From the NCBI GenBank assembly GCA_964035575.1, contig OZ037870.1, positions 868,001 to 932,000 on the forward strand: a stretch of 64,000 nucleotides of DNA, read 5' to 3'. A program made the translations under genes and the position numbers. Under the pieces are notes generated by a model, which did not search any database, had not been told where the DNA came from, and was given only the letters and a program-made list of their open reading frames with translations. Positions 55,573 to 63,873 of this stretch are shown piece after piece (position 1 is the first letter of the stretch; each line of letters begins with the position of its first letter). Source of the stretch: Rhynchopus sp. YZ270_cl-10. Taxonomy: Eukaryota; Euglenozoa; Diplonemea; Diplonemida; Diplonemidae.

Positions 55573-56904
55573 ATGAATTACAACGTGATTGCGCTTGTCT
55601 TTTTCTGTTGCCTGCATGGTGCAGAAGGCGGGGCATTGCTTGGATACTGGGAAGACTGGGTCGACGTGAAGTGGTGGGACAACAACATCCCCGGCAACTG
55701 TCTCATGGGGTGCTTCGAACCTGCCGCATACTTGACCGCATCGAAACCGTACAGCAACATCAACTATGGGTTCACATTTTTGACGGAAACGCCTTCGCCT
55801 GACCAGGTGAGCTGTGACAGCACGGAGACGTCAGGAAGCGGACCCTGTCCAGTGTGGGATGGGAAAGCGATCTACCTTGCCGCTGCAGGGAAGAACGGTG
55901 CGCAGGCGATCACCCCCGACACCACGGCCCCAACACCGGGTATCGTCAGCATCATGGAGGCTGGTCGGATGGCGAAGATGCACCCTGATGGGCCTAAGCG
56001 CTTCAAGATCTCGCTTGGGGGGTGGAGTGACTTCGCACGCATGGGCGACAATGCGACTGCAGCAAAGGTGGCGAAGCTGGCAGCAAAGTTGGTTCTTTGG
56101 ACCTTCGCAGACGGCGTTGATCTGGACTTCGAGCACCTCACACCATACTCCGCGATTGCAGATGAATTTGGACCCTTTTCCACTTTGGTTGCAACATTGA
56201 AGACAGAGTTGGAAACAACTGTCAAGTCAGGATGGGTGCAGCGTGCAAACGACGCGGTTGTGCAGCTTCAGGCGGACTACGCAAAGTTGGAGCCCTGGCA
56301 GCAAATGGACATGCAGCCGTACTACGACACCAACATCAAGTACTGCAAGGAGATTGCGGCAAACGCAGTGCCCCTCTTTGAGGTCACCTGGACCACACGG
56401 TTCAACGCATTCCTCCCGAAGGGGAACCCATGGAACTACCTTCTCCCCGACAGCCCGAAGCCGAATGTCACCTTTGCGACGGATTACGAAGGTGACAAGA
56501 TTTACCCGAATGTGGGGCGCTATCTGGATGCGGTCAACATCATGGCGTATGACGCGGGGAACATCAAACTCAACTTCACCACCATCATGGACAACTTTGT
56601 GAGGTACGGCTCTGTCCCGAAGAGCAAGATCATGATCGGGTTTGAACCTGGTGAGCAGGCTGCGGGGGGTACCTGGGAGGGGCTTGCGATGGACACATCT
56701 GTTGTGCAGTACGCTGAGGCGAATGGGTATGGAGGTGCATTCATCTGGTCAGGCAACCCCAGCCCGACAACCAACCCCGACGGACGCAAGCTCTGCCCCG
56801 AAGTCGCGCATATGGCCAACGGCATCCTGAAGCCATCCTGGCAATGGGGTCCTATCCCAAACTTCACAAAATGCGACCCCACAACCGGGTGGGCCACGAA
56901 TTAG
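55573..56904 (+). CDS. GH18 chitinase-like secreted protein, copy 9 (last)
   Basis: Same 443-residue product as copy 1. Its 3' flank matches the other units up to about 57745 and then differs at scattered positions, marking the older right edge of the array. Confidence 0.9.
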   Translation: MNYNVIALVFFCCLHGAEGGALLGYWEDWVDVKWWDNNIPGNCLMGCFEPAAYLTASKPYSNINYGFTFLTETPSPDQVSCDSTETSGSGPCPVWDGKAIYLAAAGKNGAQAITPDTTAPTPGIVSIMEAGRMAKMHPDGPKRFKISLGGWSDFARMGDNATAAKVAKLAAKLVLWTFADGVDLDFEHLTPYSAIADEFGPFSTLVATLKTELETTVKSGWVQRANDAVVQLQADYAKLEPWQQMDMQPYYDTNIKYCKEIAANAVPLFEVTWTTRFNAFLPKGNPWNYLLPDSPKPNVTFATDYEGDKIYPNVGRYLDAVNIMAYDAGNIKLNFTTIMDNFVRYGSVPKSKIMIGFEPGEQAAGGTWEGLAMDTSVVQYAEANGYGGAFIWSGNPSPTTNPDGRKLCPEVAHMANGILKPSWQWGPIPNFTKCDPTTGWATN

Positions 56905-58143
56905 AAGAGCGAAATACTATCTTAGCCCAAAAAGCCTTCGGGTTTGGGGTGACGCAATGTGTGTCTAAACAAAACGATTTTCCAATGAAATAAACAAAAA
57001 ACGAAACCTCAATTTTTTACACTCTGTGTTCCTCCCCCACTTTCTGGCATGTGTTCTGCACAGATTGTGTGAAGAGGGGTGGGGAGGACCCATCTAATGT
57101 CTTCTATTTGATAAGGTGGCTAAGCACTGTGAGGCTTGGGTTCATCTTACCAAAACGTTTCTGATACAGTCTAGTTGTTTGGTGCTCCGTGCCTGATACA
57201 GCGGAGCGGCGAACTAACCCTTTTTGTGATGAAGGTGACTCAGCATGAGAGGCTGAGGGTCATCTTGTAGACTTTTCTACTTTTTCTTTTGTCTTCTTGC
57301 TATACCATTCGTGTGCACGTAGGTGGCAAAGTGCTGCTTTGCTGCCCCAACGTTATTTTGAAAAGATACGCGTGTGTGCACAGCGAGACACATCCAACTA
57401 AGTTTTCTCTGTTGGTGAAACCTTGGTTGTATTCGTGTTGTCTCTTTTCTTCTTCTTTTTCTTCTTTTTTTCAAAAACAAATTTATTGTCTCGGAAAAAG
57501 GACTGTCACTGTGCCACTACTCGCAATCACTTGCCTGCAAGGTTTTTTGGTTCGAGTTTTGGTACACAAATATTTGTTGTGTTTCCATACACACGCACGT
57601 CTACGAACGTCTGTACACAATTCTCCTCTTCTTGTTCACACCTAGCGACACGATACTTGGATACAATCGTAGAGGATACAAGAAGTGAAAAACTGATATT
57701 ATTCTAATAACCACCCCCAGGGTTCTCTCGTTTGTGCAAAACTCTCGAGTTCATTTCCCACATTTTTCTGTTCATTGTATATTTTCTGAAACGTGAGTGT
57801 GCCCCTTATGGACACATTCACCCTTTTCATGATTTTTGTGTCTTTTCAAAGACTTTGATCTGAGACATTTCTTTATCGGTTCTTCTGTGTCTACACAAAT
57901 GGTGGTCTCGGAACTGTGCCCTCTTTTGGCATCTACGTGTTGAACGATGACATTACGTTCCTTTACAACAACAACGAATATCAACAGTGGACAAGCATTG
58001 CCTTAACGTCACACACCCACACTGTTTTTGCACCATTACTTTTTTCCTTACAGCAACAAAAAAGTAGACTCTGTTGTGAATTACATACAAACAAAAGTGA
58101 CTCATTTATTTTCTTCCTTAAACTCACCCCTCCCTCTGTCTCC

Positions 58144-58849
58144 GTCCCCTTCCCTTTCTCCTTCACAAGCCACTGTATGCAACACCTGTTCATACGTCCG
58201 TAGCCTACTGGTTTTTACTTTATTTCCCTCAGGGATCCGCGCAATTCTCTCTTTCAGGTCTGCCCTGTCACCTTTAAAAATTTCATGGTACCCGGTGCAC
58301 AATGGAAGAACACAGTACTGTGCTTTCTTTGTCACATCCTGCGCCTCCTCTGTCATTAACGCCAGATATGGCGAGTGTTTCAAACTCCCTAGCGTCTCCT
58401 CTTCACCAGTCGCCATGACTGGCATCAACTTGTTCAACACCTGCTTCGATGTCATGTTTACTTTATATAGCAGGAATACCCTCTCCGCCTCATGCTCTTG
58501 GAGCAGGCGTAGTTCAGTGGTATTCGCTTGCCCCCAGGGAGGACAGCTTCGATAATGTAGGGGCTGACTCTACTCTTCTCCGCCAACAAAACACCTCCCT
58601 CAGCTGCTTCCGTGCATTCTTCGGTTGTGGGCTTGCAGCAAACATCGAACTGATGAAGGGCTGTGCCCTGTCGCCGAAGGCACGCATATTAAATGCCATG
58701 GTGAAAGAAAATGATACATTTTCTTGTCCTTGAGTTGATATGCGCAAACCTCTCTTCCCCTCTTCTGCCAATTGCACTGCCACATGTCCACCTTCCTTAC
58801 CAACCCTATTCAGAAAACCACCAAAATATTGTAGATAGCATCGCATAAA
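58144..58849 (-). pseudogene. Broken coding-like region, unrecognised
   Basis: On the minus strand long stretches have ordinary protein-like composition, but no single frame stays open across the region, so it looks like a decayed gene or mobile-element remnant. One stretch includes ENVSFSFTMAFNMRAFGD and another TKKAQYCVLPLCTGYHEIFK. It abuts the right edge of the chitinase array and would be head-to-head with the HSC20 gene. I recognise no family. Confidence 0.4.
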
Positions 58850-58910
58850 GGGAGACAACTCTCTCCCTCTCTCTCTCTTTCTCTCCCTTTCTTTATTTCT
58901 TTTAGGTAAA

Positions 58911-59537
58911 ATGCGTCGTGTGGTGAGAAATGTGGGTTTTTTAGCAAAATCGAAAAGATGTTTTGGCGATGCAGAGCTGACCAAAGAACGGTCCGAACTT
59001 GCCGAAAAGATTCTCTGCAGCGACTGCTTTGAGGTTATGGGGGTGGACCGCACCTATCTGGTCGACGACTACAAAAAACGGTTCCGGCAGCTTCAGTCGT
59101 TGTTCCACCCGGACGTTGCGGTGAAGGAGACTTCCGTTCCTGAAGCGCTCTCTGAGAGGGTCAGCGCAAAATGCAATGATTGCCATAGTGCATTAAGCGA
59201 TCCATACAGAAGGGGATGTTTATTGTTGAAACTCGAAACCGGAAGGGATGTTGATGACGAAGAAAGAGCGGCGGAGCTAGCGGATTCATTAGACGACGAA
59301 TTTCTCGAGCGGATCATGGACATAAAACTCGAAGTCTTCGAAGCAACCTCCGACGACGATGTCGAAGAAATGAAACGTCTCAGCTCTCTTGCGCAAGAAG
59401 AGTTCGATGGGCTCCTCCGAACGCTCGCAGAAGCGCTCTCACGCAAGGAGTTTATCGAAGCGGAGAACACCCTTCTCAAAATGAACTACTTCAGAAAAAT
59501 CATTCTCGACCTTCAAGAAGCACTCCCCCCAGAGTAA
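58911..59537 (+). CDS. HSCB: HSC20/HSCB iron-sulfur cluster co-chaperone
   Basis: 208 residues, one exon. The N-terminus MRRVVRNVGFLAKSKRCFG is basic and hydrophobic, as expected of a mitochondrial presequence. A J-domain follows (about 38-105) with HPD at 66-68 and the family features DCFEVMG and YRRGCLLLKL. The C-terminal three-helix HSCB domain (about 125-205) includes EFLERIMDIKLEVFEA and LLKMNYFRKI. The protein presents the ISCU scaffold to mitochondrial Hsp70 during Fe-S cluster transfer. Similarity to animal HSC20 runs over the whole length. Animal-type N-terminal zinc cysteine pairs are absent, with only one CxxC (36-39). The upstream TTTCTTTTAG ends 5 nt before the ATG, too close for an ordinary full 5' UTR and suggestive of a splice acceptor. 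Confidence 0.93.
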   Translation: MRRVVRNVGFLAKSKRCFGDAELTKERSELAEKILCSDCFEVMGVDRTYLVDDYKKRFRQLQSLFHPDVAVKETSVPEALSERVSAKCNDCHSALSDPYRRGCLLLKLETGRDVDDEERAAELADSLDDEFLERIMDIKLEVFEATSDDDVEEMKRLSSLAQEEFDGLLRTLAEALSRKEFIEAENTLLKMNYFRKIILDLQEALPPE

Positions 59538-59720
59538 TTTTGAGGCCTTTTTCCCGATTTTTTTTCTAGCCCAATCTCAATTATGTGATTTTTTTTTTTT
59601 GTGTGAGATCGACCGAACCGCGTTTTTAGTGTCAACTACTATTTTTTAAAAAATAGGTGTCAGACCAGCAGGCCCCAGCCTAACCATCGTTCCATCGTTC
59701 TATGTTTTTGGCCTTTTTTT

Positions 59721-60506
59721 TCAACTTACCTTCCTTCACCCCCCCCTGTAAGGGCAACCGTAGGTGAAGTAAGGTATAGTATTGAAATCGATGTGGGGGG
59801 GGAGTAAAGGGTCAATTTTACAAAACCAGATTTTGAGGAAAATTTTAGCCGAAAATGGGCCCCACGTATAAGCAACCGGGCTCATATTTCTCAAAATTTA
59901 AGTGGTCAAAAAATTGTCCAATTTTCGAGATTGACCCCACCACTGCACGGGCGGAGCCCAAAAATGCAAATAAGGACCCTTTTCAACTTACCTTCCTTCA
60001 CCCCCCCCTGTAAGGGCAACCGTAGGTGAAGTAAGGTATAGTATTGAAATCGATGTGGGGGGGGAGTAAAGGGTCAATTTTACAAAACCAGATTTTGAGG
60101 AAAATTTTAGCCGAAAATGGGCCCCACGTATAAGCAACCGGGCTCATATTTCTCAAAATTTAAGTGGTCAAAAAATTGTCCAATTTTCGAGATTGACCCC
60201 ACCACTGCACGGGCGGAGCCCAAAAATGCAAATAAGGACCCTTTTCAACTTACCTTCCTTCACCCCCCCCTGTAAGGGCAACCGTAGGTGAAGTAAGGTA
60301 TAGTATTGAAATCGATGTGGGGGGGGAGTAAAGGGTCAATTTTACAAAACCAGATTTTGAGGAAAATTTTAGCCGAAAATGGGCCCCACGTATAAGCAAC
60401 CGGGCTCATATTTCTCAAAATTTAAGTGGTCAAAAAATTGTCCAATTTTCGAGATTGACCCCACCACTGCACGGGCGGAGCCCAAAAATGCAAATAAGGA
60501 CCCTTT
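59721..60506 (+). repeat. Tandem repeat, three 262-bp units
   Basis: Units start at 59721, 59983 and 60245 and look identical. Each contains TACCTTCCTTCACC facing GGTGAAGTAAGGTA, a hairpin with one mismatch, plus a poly-C and a poly-G tract. Confidence 0.85.
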
Positions 60507-60612
60507 TTAATTTGTTCTCTTGAAATGTGTAATTTCATGTTTTCGCGAAAAAATAACGACTGATCCCACAAGGGTTGAAGGAAGGTGGTTGAAAACAACA
60601 ATAACAACAAGG

Positions 60613-61050
60613 ACAAGTAATTGCTAAGAAAAAAACGGGGTGTGCTGTGGAAAACCCCGCGCGATTTTCGAAACCACCGTAGCATCCTGGCGATTTGCTG
60701 GAGGTGCTGATGTGCCTGGTGTGATCGATGTGTTGTAGTCTGTGCATTCTGTGCTTCTTCCGCACTCCAACGACGACGACAATGTGGGGAGCCTGTGGAC
60801 AAAAACGAGCTGGAACACGCCGAGCCTACCGAGCCGACGTCCAACAACGCTATCGAGCAGATGGTGCTGGACGGAGAGGACAGCGCCCCTTCTTGAACGT
60901 TTCAGATGCTGGAGTCCCAGTGGATCTGGCAGCGTACGAAGAGCGTTAACATACCTGCAGAAGAGCAGAATGCTGGACGTGCTGTAGATTATTTCTACAG
61001 GATGGAGTTCCACATCACACCCCGTTTTTTTTCCGATAGCAATTACTTGT
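60613..61050. mobile_element. Inner inverted-repeat element within the hAT-like element
   Basis: About 43-bp ends (ACAAGTAATTGCTA ... ACGGGGTGTG-TGTGGAA) face each other at 60613-60655 and 61007-61050. The interior has GC-balanced, protein-like stretches on the plus strand in more than one frame (for example EPVDKNELEHAEPTEPTSNN and NIPAEEQNAGRAVDYFYRME). This may be a captured gene fragment. It is not a transposase that I recognise. Confidence 0.5.
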
Positions 61051-61128
61051 TTTTTTTTTCCATCGTTCCATCGTTCTATCGACCCGGGTACCCGGGTCGA
61101 TAGAACGATGGAACGATGGAAAAAAAAA
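61051..61128. repeat. 78-bp perfect palindrome
   Basis: Each base from 61051 pairs with its mirror up to 61128, with no loop. The centre is CGACCCGGGTACCCGGGTCG. The arms carry CCATCGTTCCATCGTTC, the same motif found just inside the left end of the hAT-like element. Confidence 0.9.
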
Positions 61129-61721
61129 TAGCAGTCGATGGGTCTGGGTACCGGGGTTTTGGGGGGGTTTTTTGGGATACCATCGAGCCGGACTCAATTG
61201 GTCAAACGTCGAAGGAAAAGGAAGCATGCAGCATGGCGAAAGGGAAAAAGTAGCGTACCGTGCGCCTGCGGCGCAAGCTTGCAACCCACCCTTCCCATGA
61301 CATAGTTTGGCAGTAAAAATGTGCAATTTTCAGCGCATTTTTTTGAAATGTTGCGTACTGTGGCTTCGCCTGGAACCTTTGGTGACATGACCGCTATTTA
61401 TTATATAAATGTACTGAGGTTACTGATAATTCGTGCACCATGTGTGACTGGTGCAAATATCAATGAAGTGCCGAACTCCGCCGTTGGATAACTGAGGAAT
61501 TCTCGCATTCCGCCGGAGGCCCCCAACTTGAGCTGGGGTGGGGATCTGGGCGCGCGAAGCGCGCCCGGGCTCGACCGAGTTTTGATCTTCTTCCTGTGAC
61601 TAGCTTGTCAGCGGAGAAAGCTCGGGAAGCACTAGTAAAAATCACTTTTTTTTCTCTCTTTTTTTTTTTTTTAAATAGAACGATGGTTTTGGCTGAGGCC
61701 CGGGAGTTAGGCTGAGGCCTG

Positions 61722-61800
61722 CAGACCAGAGTGCCTGATGTCGTATCTCTGCCACGCTCTTAAGGGACGAAGTGTGCTGTCTGTATGTATTCTTGTAAGA
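61722..61800 (+). repeat. Dispersed repeat family D, copy 2
   Basis: CAGACCAGAGTGCCTGATG, then TATCTCTGCCACGCTCTTAAG and CTGTCTGTATGTATTCTTG. Matches 32744 and 33016 in part. It forms the right flank of the transposon insertion. Confidence 0.5.
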
Positions 61801-62323
61801 GTGATGTTAAGGTAGTCAAAATTTACCTCCTTGATGGGGTAATCATCAAAGAAGACGGTTAGACACCCATTTCCTAAATTCAAAGCAAAATACGGGTTTT
61901 TTTCGCACGCTTTTCAAGTTTTCTCTCTTGTTTAAAGATATGTTGTACCCATACGAAGAGTCACATTTAATCTTTTTCAGTACATTTTTTTTGTTTGAAA
62001 ATCAAGCCCCGAGTCGGTTGGTCCCGCTTGATGTGAAGTGGTTTCTTGGAGTCGTTGTGCGTAAAAAAAAAATCTGTTTCAGTGCATGATATTTTTTTTT
62101 CAAAAAACACCAAAACGTAAACTTCAAAAATAGTGAGGTCGATATTTCTTTTTTCCCCCTGTCTCTGAACAAAAGCGTGTGTGTAGCTTTATATTACCCC
62201 TTTTTTTGTCGATCCAAAAGCGAAACATGCTCCTTTTTATGAACTCTCTCCCCTTTTCCCAAAGCAACCCTCACACAGATTAAAGGTCCAACCTCATTCC
62301 CTTTTTTTTTCCTCTTTCCTCAA

Positions 62324-62794
62324 ATGGGCGGACCCTGTACTATTGACGGCAAGAAATACCGTTCGACCGACAATTTCGCACAGATCCCCTTTCAACTGAA
62401 GGGCAAAGAATGGGTCAGCTGCGAACAGTATTTTCAGGCACAGAAATATCCTGATGAGAGCTATCAGGAGGTGATCCGCGCAGAGAAGGATGGAATGAAG
62501 CAATGGGTTCTTGGCCAGAGCAGGAAGCACAGAATTGTCAAGAACTGGGAAAAAGTGAAGGTGGACATTATGTACGAGGCGAACAAAGCGAAGTTCCTTC
62601 AACACCCAGACCTAGCTGCAGAGTTAATCGCCACCTCAGGGTCGATCAGGCCTGGAGGCGACCCCTTCTGGTCCATCTGGAACGGCGTGATCCTGACACG
62701 CATCCGTGAGGAGCTCCGTCCAGACAAGCAAAAGGTCGCATCCCAATTAGACCGATCGGTCCAAATGATGGATGATTATCGTGTCAATCATTAG
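62324..62794 (+). CDS. NADAR-domain protein (YbiA-like)
   Basis: 156 residues, one exon. The NADAR fold is recognisable throughout: NFAQIPFQLKGKEWVSCEQYFQAQKY (about 22-47) matches the family start with the conserved Glu-x-Tyr-Phe-Gln segment (Glu38). VLGQSRKHR...NWEKVKVDIMYEANKAKF corresponds to the family's LGR...DW-x-VK-x2-VM-x-AL-x-AKF block, and the end ILTRIREELRP is typical. Members studied in bacteria are N-glycosidases acting on riboflavin-pathway intermediates, and others are linked to ADP-ribose or NAD metabolism. The substrate here is unknown. A CACACAG ends 45 nt upstream and a T/C tract lies just before the ATG. No targeting signal is seen. Confidence 0.85.
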   Translation: MGGPCTIDGKKYRSTDNFAQIPFQLKGKEWVSCEQYFQAQKYPDESYQEVIRAEKDGMKQWVLGQSRKHRIVKNWEKVKVDIMYEANKAKFLQHPDLAAELIATSGSIRPGGDPFWSIWNGVILTRIREELRPDKQKVASQLDRSVQMMDDYRVNH

Positions 62795-62949
62795 GGTAAC
62801 TTTATGTGTGTTTTGGTTTTTTTTTTGAAAATTTGTTTTTTTTGCAGTTTTGACGGAGGGGCACATCTTACCCCACCTTCCGTTTGGTTTGTTTTTTTTG
62901 TTGACGTGGAACCAGCTCTCGACAGGAGTGTGAACACCCTAGACAAAAT

Positions 62950-62990
62950 GTGCGATACACGTGAAGCATTCATCTTTCAACGTTTCTTTT
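62950..62990 (+). repeat. Hairpin family H copy
   Basis: AATGTGCGATACACGTGAAG, CATTCATCTTTCAACG, TTTCTTTT. AATG pairs with CATT. The tail matches family A and H. A further diverged copy (TGTGTACAATGAGGCACA, TTTGTCTTTC) is at about 63106-63133. Confidence 0.45.
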
Positions 62991-63215
62991 GTTTTTGGAA
63001 GTTAAAATAAAATCTAAAAAAACAAAGAAAGAAAGGATGTGTTGACCCTCTCTTAAATGCTTTCAATTCTGTGAACTGAAAGTATATGAATCTAATTTTG
63101 TTTTGTGTGTACAATGAGGCACATTTGTCTTTCACAAATGCTCTTTATACCTTTATACCTATTATACCTTCTATTCAGTAGAATAGTTAGTTATATGAAA
63201 CAAAATGCTCATTAT

Positions 63216-63248
63216 TTGGTGAATGGCTTAGACTTAGGTATATCTTGC
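63216..63248 (+). repeat. Hairpin family A, degenerate copy 16
   Basis: GGTGAATGGCTTAGACTTAGG then TATATCTTGCC. Only part of the stem survives. Plus strand like the others. Confidence 0.4.
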
Positions 63249-63653
63249 CAAAAAACTTTTTCCCCCCCAAGGGAGACGGGAAGACACAAACCAGGTAGAC
63301 AATGCTTCCCCCCACATCGCCATGATTGCCCTTAGGGTCCCCGATATGTCTTCCACGCATATCATAGGTGTTATTTTTTTTTGGCCGTTGCGAAATTGGT
63401 GTGGTCCAAAAAAGGAGCTCTCCTCAGGGTACACTCAGGGTCATTCATCGTTTTAATGTTTTGACCTTTTTTTTGCCCCCTCCCCATTTTTGTGCCGCAC
63501 CAATTTCAACTACAAAAAACCCCCCAACTACCGTGTAGTCAGTGTCATGCCTACCTCGGTAGGTTACACTCCCCCTTCTAGCCTATCTTCTCCACTTACA
63601 TTGATTTTTGGGAGGGTAAAGACACCCTCGACCATTTCTTTGTAAAAAAACAA

Positions 63654-63716
63654 TAGCCTTCGGGCGACATTGAGTACAGATCCTGCACTAGCAGGTGATT
63701 ATCGACACAACAAAAA
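63654..63716 (+). repeat. Hairpin family F, copy 2
   Basis: TAGCCTTCGGGCGACATTG, AGTACAGATCCTGC, ACTA, GCAGGTGATTATCGAC, then ACAAC and an A run. CCTGC-ACTA-GCAGG is a perfect stem-loop and GCC-TTC-GGGC a second one. Confidence 0.7.
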
Positions 63717-63841
63717 AGCGCCAAAAAATTCAAAAAAAAAATATGGGAGCGTCCGCGAAAGACCCCCCCCTAAAGCTAACATCCATGCTTATTGGTATTT
63801 CACTAATTAAAATTTTGGTATTTTATAAGATTTTTTTTTAC

Positions 63842-63873
63842 AATGAACTCAGAGTTAAGTTTCTGAGTTCATT
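63842..63873. repeat. Perfect 12-bp hairpin
   Basis: AATGAACTCAGA (63842-63853) faces its exact complement at 63862-63873 across an 8-nt loop, between T and A runs. Confidence 0.7.

Larger units (their letters stand above)
34422..58143 (+). repeat. Tandem array: nine 2,625-bp units, each with a chitinase-like gene
   Basis: Gene starts are spaced exactly 2,625 bp (34573, 37198 ... 55573). I saw no differences among the units in the stretches compared, apart from one A in a run at the left edge. The array begins at TTACAGCAACAAAAAA (34422). Identity holds until about 57745. From there to about 58143 the 3' flank of unit 9, and the start of a tenth unit that stops before its gene, differ at about a dozen positions from the other units. 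This looks like amplification by unequal exchange, with an older diverged copy left at the right edge. An assembly effect on copy number cannot be excluded. Confidence 0.9.
59669..61721. mobile_element. hAT-like non-autonomous DNA transposon, composite
   Basis: Ends CAGGCCCCAGCCTAA and TTAGGCTGAGGCCTG are inverted repeats matching at 14 of 15 positions, followed inward by CCATCGTTCTAT motifs. Both sides carry the 8-bp direct repeat CAGACCAG (59661-59668 and 61722-61729). CAG-starting ends with an 8-bp target duplication are typical of the hAT superfamily. The repeat family D copy at 32744 shows the uninterrupted site (CAGACCAGAG). Inside are a 262-bp tandem repeat, a second inverted-repeat element and a 78-bp palindrome. 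No transposase is present. Confidence 0.7.
59538..62323. other. Spacer occupied by nested transposons
   Basis: No host gene is visible. Most of it (59669-61721) is one composite element. The remainder is A/T-rich, with a repeat family D stretch at 61722-61800. Confidence 0.6.

Noticed and set aside
58496-58560. tRNA-like start (GTAGTTCAGTGG resembles an A box)
   Set aside because: No B box, acceptor stem or anticodon arm follows at the right spacing.
59721-60506. CRISPR-like regular repeats
   Set aside because: The units are contiguous 262-bp tandem copies without unique spacers, inside a eukaryotic transposon.
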